Below the pieces are notes generated by a model. The model searched no databases and was not told the origin of the DNA. It saw only the letters and a list, made by a program, of their open reading frames with translations. This document shows positions 48,953-62,400 of a stretch of DNA of 64,000 bases, one piece after another (the first letter of the stretch is position 1; each line of letters begins with the position of its first letter). This DNA comes from Citrus sinensis (Eukaryota > Streptophyta > Magnoliopsida > Sapindales > Rutaceae), in the NCBI RefSeq assembly GCF_022201045.2, contig NC_068559.1:24187501-24251500 (forward strand), in the 5' to 3' direction. The translations under genes and the position numbers were made by a program.

Positions 48953-49329
48953 GAATCCATATTATACTAGGATTAGTTTCCTTATTAACTAAAGTTTAAG
49001 ACTTTTAAATTCCTTTCTAATTTAGAATTTTGTTTCCTTTTCAATTTAGGATTTTGTTTTTCCTTCATGAATTAGGATAATTACTACTACTATAAATAGC
49101 TCCCTCTTGTAACCTTTGAAGGAGAGAATTTTGAGTTTAATAATATTTCAATTTTCAAATCTCTTTGTGAGTATTTGAACAGTTAATTCTTGGTATTCTA
49201 CGGAATCAACGAGTCTTAACCCCTAAATTCACGGTATTCTTTTGAATCAACGTGAATTTAGTTGTTCTTTTGTTCCGGTATTCTCTAGAATCAACGGAAT
49301 ATTTTGAACATTAAACTTCCGCTGCATCA
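48940..49329 (+). repeat. 3' LTR
   Basis: A 390-bp copy of the 5' LTR with two substitutions, followed by the GTTAC target duplication. The last codons of pol lie in its first 13 bases. Read from the minus strand it lies directly downstream of the PUB42-like gene and may affect that gene's 3' end formation. Confidence 0.95.
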
Positions 49330-49363
49330 GTTACTTACAAGGAACGTCTTTTTATTTATTTAT

Positions 49364-52300
49364 TTACATGGTGTAGGTGGAAGCAGAGAAGTTGGGCATC
49401 TTGTTTAGATGCCTCAAGATTTTCTCAGCTATCTGCCTTGTGTTAACATCCCCATGATGAAAAGCACTGACCAATGTAGCAGGCAGCAACCTGTCCTGAG
49501 ATATATCTGAAGCCTGCTTGTTGCCGCCTTTCACTAAGAATCTCTCAATCATCCAAAATGACTTCTGCTGCAGAACCTCTTGCCTGTGCTCTTTAACGAC
49601 ATTCAACACATGTTGTATGGCATTCACTTCACTCAACATGCTTACACTCTTGTCCACGTCTACTTTTTCGTCTAACAATGTACATAGAGCTGATAATGCA
49701 GCTTCAACCACCTCAACATTCTCATGGTACAAACATGCTAACAGCCTATCAACTGCCTTAGCATCGATTAAACAGAATGTGTTTTGTGAAGAACAAGCCC
49801 CTCTGTGAACTGGACAAAGTGATACGCTTTTCTTCTTTGATGAGCCAACTGATAGGGACTTAGGTAAGGAGAAGAACTTCATGAACTTTTTACTCTTTAT
49901 TTGTGGTGGTTTTGATAGATTTATTGATTCTGAAGACAGATTCTCCAACCCAATTGCTGCTAACTTCTGAACTTCATCACATGATGTTTTCATAAGCAGT
50001 TCTGTGAATACAGATGTGAAGTTGTGGGTTCTAGCAAGAAACAGTATTTGGGGTTCGTATAATGTTGTTGTGAACCTGACAAGAATCCCAATTAAGCCTT
50101 CTAAGTAAGCACTTGCGTACCTGCTTGTTCTTGTTCCACTTCTTTGGATTAGATTAATTGTCTGTAGAATAGTAGGAACTACATTCCTGGCAGAAAGAGC
50201 CAAATTGAGTGTTAGGTTTTGGTGGGGCAGCTTTGCAAGAAATTTTGCTGAAACTGCCTGCTTCTCTGTGATGTGGATTGTTTCAGTTGGGCACTGGATT
50301 AAGTTCTCAGGTTGGCCTCTGGTTTTGCATAGTCTCTCAACTAGTGCGTGGCCCAAGTAAGGGGAGAGTGTAGTGAGTAGCTTTATTGCTGCAACAGCAA
50401 GTTCATCATGTGGGTTGTTAATGACTTCAAGCAGGCTATAACTTGCTTCTGTTTCTTTGATAACTGATACAATGGTGGCCATTGGTTTGGGGGACTTTGT
50501 TAGGCATTGTAGAATTCTTATAAGATGGACGTTGAGTTCATCTGGGGTAGAGTTCTTGAGCATGTAGATTATGTTGTAAACAACATAGTCTGATACCATT
50601 GTGTGACCATGAGAATTTACTTGGAGACTGTGATGCTCAAGCCCAGATTCGAGTATATTCGCTAGAATTGCAGCAGCTTCTTCTTTTGAGTTCATTGGTT
50701 CATTGTGGATTATCCGAATAAACATCTCTTCTGCCATGACTTGTACAATACCTGCTTCTACGAGTATTTTGCAACTTGGATGATGAGACGAGATTTGCAT
50801 TAGTGCTTTGAATGCTATCCTTCTTGTTAGACTGTTTCCGCTATGCACCATTCTGATGAGAGTGGAAGCAGCTCTCCCAGGCACATTGATTTTACTGTCA
50901 TGTCCAAGAACTATTTCTCCTAAGTAGCTTGCCATTTCCATCTGTATCTCCTCGGAACCTGTTTATATATTTGATGTTGAAACAACATATGTAGTCATAA
51001 TTAGATAGCAAAGCTTTTGCACATTTTATTATTTCCGAATGCTATCATCTGAAGCTGATTTTAGAGAAGTCCAAAATTATGCTAAATTTAAAATGGTCAT
51101 TTCAAAAATTACCTTCATTTAGATGATGCATCAGGGGTTCCAAAAGTCCATTTTCTGCCATACACTTGATGTTATCTGGATTTCTCTCGAGATTCCTTAG
51201 TATTTGATCTGCTATCTCTGCAGCGAAGACATCAATGGACCAATTGAATTTGAAAGTGATCAGCACCAATATCCCTCCGGGGATTGACCCAATTTTCTCA
51301 CACAAAGATCGGGTGCTTGAAAGCTCAAGCAAGAGTAGCAATGATTCATGTCTTACTGGGCGGTGACTGCTTGAGAGCAACTTGATTAATATTGATATAT
51401 CCATAGTCTCGGCAATCATCTCCTACACCAATGTAAAAGAAATCCTGGAATAAGTTTCCAAAGTTCAATTTGACTTGTTCCAAATAAAAAATGCCCTCCT
51501 CAATGCAAATTATTTTTTATCATCACAGATGGCAAAAGCAAGGCTAGTAGATTAGCTTTCTGCAGTTCTTAGTGAATTGTTGCATTTTTTTATTGTAAAT
51601 TATTTATCTCTTTCCAAGATAATGTTTCTGGCTTAAATGCTTTGAAAAATTAATAATGCATCAGAATTGTTAAGCTCTTGTGATCATATTATTTTGTTGC
51701 ATGTCATAAAAGATCAGGAAATATGGGGAATCAAACCTTTCCTTCATCATCTTCCACAACCAATTGACGTAATAGTTCCATTGCTGCACATCTGACATTT
51801 CTGTCTTTATACTCGAGTAACTTAGTGAGCAACGGCAACACCCCAACATTGCGAACTTGTACCTTATTATACTGTTTCCTCTGGCAGACTGTTTGCAAAT
51901 CTTTTATTGCCTCGAGTACCATTCTGTCTGAACCAGCTAAAGACAAAGCTGCCCGGGAAACCTTGATCCTTTCTGCATCATTCCTATCTTTCCACTCTTC
52001 AATCGTAGTCTTTAGAGCTACATTGGTGTTTAAGCCCCTGCTCATGAGCTTCTTCCCAGTGGTTGGGCAAAATATTTCCCCTGATGTTTCAAACTTTTCA
52101 AACCACGCTGTTATTGCATTTCTTTCATAGGTTACTCCGCTCTCTATGGTGACTGGATCATCCATAATTTCCTTAGTCAATGGACAGTAGAAAGTCTCAT
52201 ACAGAGGCTCAATGTACTGAGCCACCTTCGGCAATGAAATTGATCTGCTAGTGCTATGATCTGAGCTTTGGCTGCTGAGGCTTGTACTTCCGAAGTATTC

Positions 52301-52963
52301 AATTGGAAGTGGCATGTCGTATGACTTAGAATTCATGGAAGAATTCATGGAAACTTCTACACTGACAGAGTAGAGGTCTGATTCCAGTGGTGCTTGTTCT
52401 TCCATGGCTTGCAAGTCCATCTGCGATTCCAGCTCTTTGGTATGCAGTACTTGAATATCAAAATGAGCATTCAGCATCTCCTTTGAAAGAGACAGGACAG
52501 CAACTTCTGCATATTCTTGGCCCCTAAAGGTTGATGATGGTATCAAGCTCAGACATTCTCCCATTCTTCTAATCACCCCCAGCAGCTGTAACATTGTGCT
52601 TCTCAGTTCCGCATCTGACATTGAATGGTCACCCCTTTTGCATTTCGCAACAAGATCCTTGCCCAAACTAATGCTTTTAGACAAAGATTGCAGAATCTCC
52701 AATGCATTGGCTGGAGTGTACTTGGTTGTCTGCAACTCCATTATGACTGGAGTAGCTCGATAGAAATAACATCCAATTTCAGTAAACTTTTCACTTTCTA
52801 ATTCCATGCATACCGCCGTGATCTCCGAAATAGATTCCAACAAGGAGTCAGCAAGACTTGTAATTGAAGTTCCAGCTTTGTTGAACTAAAGAAAAAGCGG
52901 AGAAAATTAGTCTGGCTCTGATATGAAGCATTCCAAGTTATATAAGCAATGACAAGATACCAT
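49364..52963 (-). CDS. PUB42: U-box/armadillo E3 ubiquitin ligase (PUB42/PUB43-like)
   Basis: Plant U-box proteins with ARM repeats transfer ubiquitin from E2 to targets in stress and hormone signalling. Exons 52885–51737, 51422–51113 and 50958–49364 join in frame (1017 codons plus stop context). A possible first exon is only the ATG at 52963–52961, followed by GTATCTTG and a 75-bp intron. Otherwise translation starts at the internal ATG near 52806. Just upstream of the second exon the frame has a stop, so splicing or an internal start is required. The N-terminal helical domain covers about residues 1–200. The U-box lies at about 230–300 (FYCPLTKEIMDDPVTIESG, with WFEKF and FCPTTGKKL). ARM-type helical repeats fill the rest, ending RQIAEKILRHLNKMPNFSAS as in SAUL1-type proteins. 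AATAAA motifs overlap the stop; a retrotransposon lies about 30 bp beyond. Confidence 0.88.
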
Positions 52964-52989
52964 TTCTTTCGTTTTGTAAATTACAAGAA

Positions 52990-55794
52990 AACACTATACG
53001 AAAAAATAATATTCACTTCAAGAACATGAGGAAGTTATATTCCTGTTTTTTAGACCTGTCAACGTAAATAAAAAAGGAATAGTCCTTCGAGAATAGTATT
53101 CTCTAATTCGCAGGTTTTTGTGCGAACCGTGCATGCAGAGTTCTATCAGATACTCCAATTAGGTACCAAGAATGTCTAATTTTAATGGAATAGGAAGGCT
53201 CCACAGATAGTGTATTAGTGTGTGCGCCTATTATGAAGCTCAGATGACACTTGATTGCATCCTCTGCCACCACGAAGATGAAACATCTCGAAAATAGTCC
53301 TATAAAAGATTTAATAGATGATCGACACACATTGCAGTCGTGTTTCAAAGCTTTCCTTATGCATGCCAATGATATTGAGAGAAAACAAAACTGGTTGCAA
53401 TAACCACTTTCTGCGGAATTTAATCAGGTAAATTTTATCAAAACCTCAAAAACCTTTATAGCTCTACAAACAAATTAAAAGCAAGTAGAATCTTTCCCTG
53501 CATGCTCAAAATAAATACAAACATACCGACATCCAGTAGGAGCTTATTTTGTGAAAGAACTTCTCTGTAGGAGCAACAGAACTTGAGAAACCAGCAACAG
53601 AACTTGAGAAACCAGGAGCAGTGGTAACTTGACTACTTTTGAATTGTTAGAAAGGATGGAAGGTCTTCACCCTTGACCCGAGGCATTGACTCAATCAGCC
53701 TCAGTAGGACTTGGTCGTTCAAGATTTGCATAGACGCTTATAGTTTGGTATTTGATGTAAGAAATTTGCATAAATAATGCCATTTTGATTCGCTACTTTT
53801 TTATCTTTCTTGATCTTGTGGCACCTTATAAGTTTAATCTTGCACGCGAAAGAACCTGAAAATATCATAAATATTATTGTTTTGGGTCTTATAGATGAAA
53901 CAGTAAAAGGAGTTAGGTTATTCATTGACTTTTAGTAACATGTTTAGAAACTCTAATCGTGTTCTATTGGTCGATGATTTATGACATGCACTTTGTCTGC
54001 AAGTTGCAGCAATATTCAATATAAACACCATCAGTATAGTGACAACTAACAAGAAAAAGAAAAAATTTCAGAGTGTATTAAATCATTATGATGCAGACAC
54101 GATATGAGTTCCCAAACGGCGGCTATTTAATAGACAAGACAGGTTCGGTAAACGATTACAACATGCAGACTGGAAACAAACTTGAAGAAGGGGACTATGT
54201 TACCACTGGAACCTTTTTTTTTTTTTTTCCTAATAAAACTGTTAGATTTAACTCAAACAAGTGCAATGGCTAAAATGTTTTTGTTGGGTTATTAATATTA
54301 TACTCTCTAATGTTTGTTACAAAATTGCAAAAGTAAAAAAGTTTAAAATATTGACACATAAGTCCATAAATTTACAATTTATTATTCAATAATATTAAAA
54401 CATTTTAATTATATTAAAAATATAATTAAATAATATATTACTTAATTATATTATAACATTAATAAATAAAAATTGATTATTATTTATTAAGCTAATATAA
54501 CTAATAATAAATACTTAAATATTATATAAAAATAAAATTATAACATAATACTACATTATTTAATTATATTATAGTAATTAATATATAAAATTGATTATTA
54601 TTTAACAATTTAATCCAACTAATAATAAATACTTAAATAATGTATAAAAATAAAAAATATAATATAATATAACTTTATTTAATTATATTATAATAATTAG
54701 TATATAAAAATTAATTATTTTTAAATATTTAATATAACGAATAATAAATACTTAAATATTAATAAATTTGAATAATATTAATTTAAAATTAATAATAATC
54801 TAAATAATGATATAAAATATTATTACGTATACTATAGTTCATGTTGCACCGAACATGATATTGTATTATAGTTTAATACACCTTAATGACACACACAGTA
54901 ATACAATGCAGCTAATACAATACAATATATTGTGTCAAATGACCTAGTTAATTTCACTGATAAATTGATTTATTCTTATATTTGAATTAATATATTTAAA
55001 TTAATATTCTTTCTCATTAATTAATTAATTTAATATATAGTAAAAGCATGTATTATTACAAACCATATTTTATGATAAATATGAGTATGAATTGGATCTC
55101 TTGTTCTTAATTTGTAGTTAATATTTTTTTCATAATACTTATTCAATATACAATAAATAATTTCAAATGCAATAAAAATATATTAATTTACCAATTAAAA
55201 TCTTTTTATTGTTTAATAAAAAGGTATCAAAAAGTTGGGGGGGGGGGGGGGAATTTGCTCGTCATTCACTCTTACATCTACGAGCTTAATGAATAAGTTT
55301 AGAAGTTTCTAATAAGAATTTGGAGGCAAAGTCATTTTATACCCCACACTTATTTTGAGAACCTTTTTCACATCTCATGTTCTATAATTTAGAGTTAGTC
55401 ACAGAATTTAATTGTTGATTGTTAGAGATATGGAACTGAAACTAGTGGTCATGTAGAGAATTCAATCAATTTTTTATATTATTTTAACTAGTTTATTTAG
55501 TACAAATAAAAAATTAGTTTTATCAAAGACATATTTGACATTTAGGTAAATGTATAGAGTAAATTTTCTTTTTAAAACTTTGATAATGGGCGTGTGAATT
55601 AATAATTAAAAGATACCCTCAGCACCTTTTGATTTAAGTTTAAAAAAATAAAAATAAGTAGGACTAATGAGTCAAAATTTAAGATTATCTGATTGTTTTC
55701 TAATTTTAGAATAAAACATGAATTTCAGTGTAATTAACCCAAAAAAGACAAAAACAAATGTGCTATGTTACCACTGTGGTAACAAAGCAGGATC

Positions 55795-55833
<39 letters not shown>

Positions 55834-56440
55834 ATTACTCTCTACAATATAATTAGGACAATCAGTTCCCCGATTAATTGTTCACATTCTACAAAACAAA
55901 TGGTACACAGACGGTGGCAATATACCACAAAGAATAATCATACCTACTCTTTCTACAAGTCGGAAATTACACCTGCCGAAACCTATTAATCTCATCATCC
56001 ACAGAGAAATGGAAGCTAAATATGACGAGCACAGCCTTGCAATCCACTGGAACGTTTTATCAAGTGTTGCTCAATCACCACCAAAACTTTAATTTTCTTT
56101 TGGCTATACACATTTTATATGAACAAAACTTGCTTCATTTTAACTACCTTGTGCAACTACAGCAGCGCCAGAACATTAAAGATTCAATACTTCAAGGAAT
56201 TCTGTAGGCCATCCCTTCTGTGAAAAAGCTCATTGGCATTCTGATGTATGTACCAAAGCATTTGAGGACCCGACTACAGCCAACTGTTAAATTCTTTCAT
56301 CTTTTTCGACACATATTGGGTGTAGGGATCTTGCCTTTCACTTAATCATGAGTATGAATGAAAGATACGCACAATTGCCATCAGCTTCTGGTCGAATGAC
56401 AGAGGAAGAAACAATTTAAAAGGAGAAGCATCAAGCAAAG
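52990..56440. other. gene-free stretch upstream of PUB42-like gene
   Basis: No recognised gene. 53000–53950 is likely promoter and leader of the PUB42-like gene. About 54290–54955 is an AT-rich repeat related to the Tourist-like element at 21161. Beyond it are a 15-base G run (55237–55251) and a (TA)n tract at about 55798–55829. 55850–56440 is moderately AT-rich and includes the RPOTm 3' flank. Confidence 0.5.
54290..54955. repeat. AT-rich repeat related to the Tourist-like MITE at 21161
   Basis: The core (about 54730–54830) closely matches 21540–21625, including AATAAATTTGAATAATATTA. The right part, read in reverse, shares TGTATTGTATTAGCTGCATTG-like motifs with the right end of the other element. 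The end sequence GTCATTTGACACAATATATT (inverted) parallels GGTGCGTTTGGTACATGTAT. The left end is not resolved. Non-coding. Confidence 0.5.
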
Positions 56441-56453
56441 CATGATGTACAGA

Positions 56454-59400
56454 CTAGTTAAAGAAATAGGGAGACTCCAAAACATCTCTGAGATCAAAGT
56501 CTCCCCGCTCTGGTAGCGGAGGAAAGTTTAATTTAGGGAATTGCTTCTGAAAGCTCGCCAACAACTGTAAGAACAAACAATCAGCAGCAAAATTAGACAA
56601 TAAACCAAAAAGGGAAGATAAATTTTAACAGCAATATATCTAGTTCCATAATCACATTATGTAAACAAGAGAATACGAGAGTTCTATAGACCTTGCAGAT
56701 TCTGATTTCCATAACTTGAACCAAGTAACGAACAAATTTTGTGAGAGCAATTGATATTATCTAACTGTTTGACTTCCTAAGTCTTAATTTTCTCCAAAAT
56801 CCAGGATGAGAAACAAATGTTAAGGACCTGCAACTGGTAATATGCATTTCCTATTTGCAATTCACAGAGAAATTTTCTTAACCCTCCACCGGATAGGAGA
56901 ACTTGATGAGGATACAAACCCTTAGTAACTCCAGCATTCCTTTAACTTAAAAAGTAATAGAAGAAAAAAGAAAAAAAAAAGGAAATAAAAATCCATAACT
57001 AGCTGTCTAAGTTATACCTATATGATAGAGCAATTTATAAGATACTTACATCCTCCAGGATTGGCTGCTCATAGAGTTCAACGAACTTTTCTCTGAGTAT
57101 TCTATTCATTTGATCAACATCACATGCATGTGTCCAGTATGAATCATGGACACCTGTAATCAAACATGGGTATCAAATAGTTTTAGAGCCCCCACAAATG
57201 GATAAGATAAATACATATGTATAACTGAAGAAGACAAAAAGAGCCCACAAAGTACCAGCAAAAGACAAGCCTGCCCTTTTGCAGGCAACAGCGGTCATCA
57301 TCATGTGGGAACCATCAAGAGAGTGAACAAAATTTGGGGGAAAGGCTGTTCTCTGCCGCTTAACCATAACCTATAATAAAGACAAAAGCAATTGGTTTAG
57401 TAATGTAATGTTTAGTGATTACATGGGTTAAAGAATCTATTTTTTCAACAGACCATAAATTCACAGATTGTAAAACCAGTAAAACAGGAAAAATATGAAA
57501 GAACAGTAATGAAGAAATTTTTTTACTCCCACCCAAGGCTAAGCTTTCATTATAGTGATCAACAGCTATAGATACTCATCATATTTGTTAAAGTTTTGCT
57601 CTTTACCGTTTTCGAAGACAGAGATCAGTAACAACAAACGGTCAAAAGGAAAATGAAAATGACCTTGTCAGTTTCTCGCTGTAGCGCCAATGTCTGAAGG
57701 GAAGTTCTAATCTGCATTTATTTCAATAAACTGTTAATGACAAACTAAAAATACTGATGGCTTTAATACAAAATGGTGTAATAATGGAATTAAGATGTCA
57801 ATTTTTAAAGTTCAACCAATATTTTAGAACATTACAAGATGCCTTCCTAACTGGTGGTAAGGTTGAACAACAGGAAGGCCAAGAGGAGTTGTCCACCGAA
57901 CAGCCTGATTCTCTGAAGCTATCACCTGTTTATATCCAACTACTATAGTCAGAAACAAAAAGAGAAGGGCCAAATCCATTCCAAGAATAACCTGATCCAA
58001 ATATTATTATGTCACTGTTTAACTCTTAAAGAACCTCAAGCTTATAACAAAACAGTCTTATCACAGAATTCTCATTTGGACAATCTCCTCAGCTCAAATC
58101 AAACATTAGTTTCACTGCTGTTCACTGACTATGTGCTCAGCTTTCCAGCGAGAGATGAGTACAGAGTTCAGATATAAAACACTAATCAAATAAATAACAA
58201 AACTAGATGAACAAACCTTTGCACACTCGCCAAGCCAACTCATGATACTTCTTGCCGCTTCAAACATTTCTCCCAAGGCAGTCAATGTAGTCTGCTCATG
58301 CAGAAAAAAAAGGGTTCAGACCGTGTTATACATGACACACAAATGGAACCATAGTCTTATTCCCTTACCTTTGCTGCATAGCAAGCTGCTCCAAATAGTT
58401 TTGAATCATCTTCTATAGCACATCTTTCTTTCAACCTCTTCTTGATTTGGTCACGAGCACCAATATAAGTGACACCATAGACTGATGTCATTACAGTCTG
58501 CTTCACCAATTTTCTGTCTACCTAAGTATGTCCAGTCATAATTGTAACCCATTAGGAATACAAGCTTACTTGGCCAATAATGATGAAACACAACCCTCAC
58601 AATAAAGAGTTGCTGTATCATCAAGTTAAATGATGAAAACCAATTCTACCATATGTATTCTCAAATCAATTACATATTCTTACAGAAAGACTACAGCAAT
58701 ACAATATAATGAGCATGACAACAATACAAACCTGATTGATTAAAAGCCTTGCACATGACGCATATGGATAAGTAGCAGGATCTTTATCTGCATCAGCCCG
58801 CATGATCTCAAGAACTCTAAATTGCAAAAAAGAATTCAATTAGATGGATTAACATGAGAGAGAGAAAAGGAAGGAGAGCAGGAGAAAGTACAACTTACCG
58901 GGCAGCAATGCCTGAGTAAACATCTGCAGGTTTATCTCCCCCCACAAGATTCACAGCAGCAGCTCCCAACTAAAACATAAAAGCCAAAAACTTATTCTAA
59001 TGATGGAGAACTTATATTATACTTCCAAAGTCAGCAACTCAAAAGGACTAAATTGTCCTCAACTAACAACTAGAAGTTCCATACCTTGTCCCTTCCAAGG
59101 GCAGCATAGTGTTGTAAGCCATTACACGAACCATCCTTCAATAGGAACAGAACAAGAAAAGGCAAAATTAAGTTTTGAAGGATGGTATGCATCCAACCAA
59201 TAAAAATTGTGATGCATTAAGAGGAGTTGGAGGACCTCAACCTCATTAGAGTGCAGCGACATAATGGCAAAGTAATAAAAAATATGGGAACCATTAAAAA
59301 TCCTCTCAACACCATAACAAATAATTATCTTAATCCACCATACACGAGTCAAACTTCAAACATTGCGTGTTCTGACAACAGAGGCTAAGTACAATTCATC

Positions 59401-62400
59401 ACAGACACTGGCTGATGCATCAGTATCTAGATAAATTGACAAGGCTGAATATGTTTTTTAAATGTAGAAGTTCAACCTTCTGCTTCCTTTGTAGTCCAGA
59501 AAGTTGGACTTCATGTCTCATACCGTTTTAAGGGAATAAAAATATAACTAGAAAACTTAAAAGTTTGTCAACTCCACCAGCCCAGAGAGAGAGAGAGAGA
59601 GGAAAGATTTTATTTAATAGAATATTTCCTGAATGCAGAAACATGAGATCATATAAGTAGGCAGGGATATTATCCAGTTAAGTATATGAATTTTCACTAA
59701 GTGAAAACAGAAAATACCATGTGGACAGGAATATGTGAAATAGTAGACTCTGGAGAGGGGCTTCTCAGTGCTTCTGAGAGATTGATACATGTTGCCAAGC
59801 ATTGAAAAGGATCTTCTGCCCCCAACCACCAGCGCCTTCCTTCAAGAGGTCTGTCTGCAGAATCAAAGATATCATCCAAATGATTCTCAGTGAATGCTAC
59901 CCGACCTTCATACGAGAGCTTGTCCACACCACCAGCATATAGATTTGCCAGATGTATCTTCAGCCAATGTAGGCCCGACTTCCCAAGAGGGCATCCCTCT
60001 TCAAACTCCAAGATCCCTCGGCATAGATCAGAGCCAAGATGATTCAAATATGGGTGCATTGGATATGCACGACCACGGAAATCAAGGTTATGAGGGTAGT
60101 AGAAGCCCTCCTCATCCTTCATCTTTCGGGCAACCTGTTTCCCAAACAAAGAAAAGACTAAAAATTCGGCTAGCAGAGCATGCAATGGCAGCACGTAGAT
60201 TTTATTGAACAGCAATGTCTCTTACAGAAAGTTTGAGTTCTATATCACAACGCTGTGAATGCTTCTCACTATTTTGCTTTTTAGCAGTCTTCACTTTCCA
60301 TTTCCATTTCTTGATTTCTGTTTCATCATCAGTGTCAGGTTTCTCAGGGAGAGGCACCTGTTAAGTAGAATAATTATAGAGAAAGTGAAGAATAATGATT
60401 AATGAAACAAGCTCTAAGCATTGCATTAGGCACACAAGCTCTAAGCAACAAATAATTTTTTTATTTGACTCCTTATTGTAAGAAAAATGATAATGAACCA
60501 ACATTGAAGAAAAAAACTATTTTGGCTTGTTTTAGTGTACCCACATCTTCCTGGTCGACCAAGCCAGCAAGACAGCCTCCACTAGCCCACATTCTGTCGA
60601 TTACACCAAGAATCCTTTTATTTACCCTCCATTTGGTACTACCAAGAGTATCCAGTGCCTGATTCAGAAACAATCACAGAACTAGTTCAACCAAGCCACA
60701 GAGATTCTCACAGAGTACAAACATACGAAATTGGAAATATCATAACTACTATTCAAGATGAAATTCCACAAAAAGAACACATCAAAAATTAATGATTAAT
60801 CGGTAAAGATTGAACAGATCATAGAAGATACTAGAATAGAGAACTCTGGAAACCTGAAAAACAGGCTCCAATTGACTCCTTGGAGTCATTTTTATTGTTT
60901 CACGTTGTTGTCTTGCTCCATGTGTTCTCATGACATAAGATGGTAAAAAAAAGTGCCCGCCTCGGTTATACCTGCCAGAAAATAAAAACATGGTATAAAT
61001 CCAGTATAAAATCTAAAAGTGCAAACTGCAAAGCTCAAATTGTATCAATAGCTGTTACAAATAATGTTAACAACATAGTTAACCATTGGAAAAGCAGCAA
61101 CCAAAATCTGGTTCCCAATACACAATTCAACTAAGCCTCAACAGACTAGTGCAAAATATATTTTAATTACAACACACAATTCGTGCACCGAAAAAAGTAA
61201 AAGTATCGTCCTTCAATTCATTATTAAGACATAAATTTAGAACCCTGCTCTTCAGTAAAATATAACAATGCAGAGAACTTCAGATTATTGCCACATGTAA
61301 AATGCTGAAATATGAAATCCATACCCTCTCCAGTTTAAAGGAGGAACCAGCATTGGCATATAAGGAATGATCATGTGCCTACCCTGTTTGGACAAACAGA
61401 TATTAGTTTCATTTTTATAATTTATGCATAGAAAAGTAAGAAATGGGAAAGTGTATAACAACCAAACTCGTAGAATTATTCCATAACAGAAGAACGTGAA
61501 CAAAAGGCATGAAATACAAGCCACCCTAGAAGAAGATATTCCACTCACAGTTTTCTCAAGACCTTTGCGGACTAGTGGATCACATTCAATAACACCATAT
61601 CTCCTGCCCTTCCTGGTATAGGAAACCACAACATGTATACATTACAATAGGAGAAATAGAGTGGTATTTTTAGATGGACAATATATTAATCAGAAACGCA
61701 GTCTTTCTTACAATGCCTCTTTTGTGAAACTTTTAAGAGTGTGCACAAATGCCGGGCGAATATCGGGTGGACTATCGCCTAACTGATCAACAGGAGGTTG
61801 TATATAGGCTGTTTCCATTAACAATTGAATCAACCTGCAGCCAACCTGGGAAAGCAACAAATATCAAAACAGACCAACAATTACAACAACAAAACAGCAA
61901 TGACAAAGAGGACTGACTTCCACATTTATGTCTACAGACATCACAAACCTTCACAAGAGCGTCCTGACCCCATGGCTTTAAATCAACATGCCCCTTCACT
62001 ATCCCCCTCACTTGTCGTAGCTTTTGCTTTTTTATTAAACTTGTAACCCTTTTCTTTAATTTGTCTTGCTCTTTTATCAGTTTCTCCGGATCATTCGTCA
62101 CAGGTTCAGAATCACCTTCCAAATTATTATCAGTTGCATTCTTCTTCTTTGTACTCTCGAAGAAACTCCGTATCCTTGCCTGATCCACATACGAAACAGT
62201 CAAATGTAAGCAACAAGGAAAATGTTGTTAAGAAATTTAAACAAGCACATACAAAAACAATGCCGGATACTTGTCATTTGGTAGATCCATAGAACAATAT
62301 GCTCTTTGATAAATGCAGAAGCAGGACAAATTGGAGTGACTCAAGCATAACTATCGTAAAAAACTGGGAAAACCACAAAATAGGATATAAATATCAAGTC

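Larger units (their letters stand above)
43907..49329 (+). mobile_element. Ty3/gypsy LTR retrotransposon (chromovirus, CRM-like)
   Basis: A complete 5423-bp element with a 5-bp target duplication GTTAC (43902–43906 and 49330–49334). Two 390-bp LTRs start TGATG and end CATCA. A primer-binding site for initiator Met tRNA follows the 5' LTR, and a G-rich polypurine tract precedes the 3' LTR. The gag-pol frame has the gypsy order protease, RT, RNase H, integrase. The LTRs differ at 2 of 390 positions, so the insertion is recent. It landed about 30 bp beyond the stop codon of the PUB42-like gene, in opposite orientation. It is probably not autonomous because of one stop in RT. Confidence 0.95.

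Noticed and set aside
53103..53369. Minus-strand frame upstream of the PUB42-like gene as its first exon
   Set aside because: No resemblance to U-box proteins, and no donor found that joins it in phase to the acceptor at 52886.
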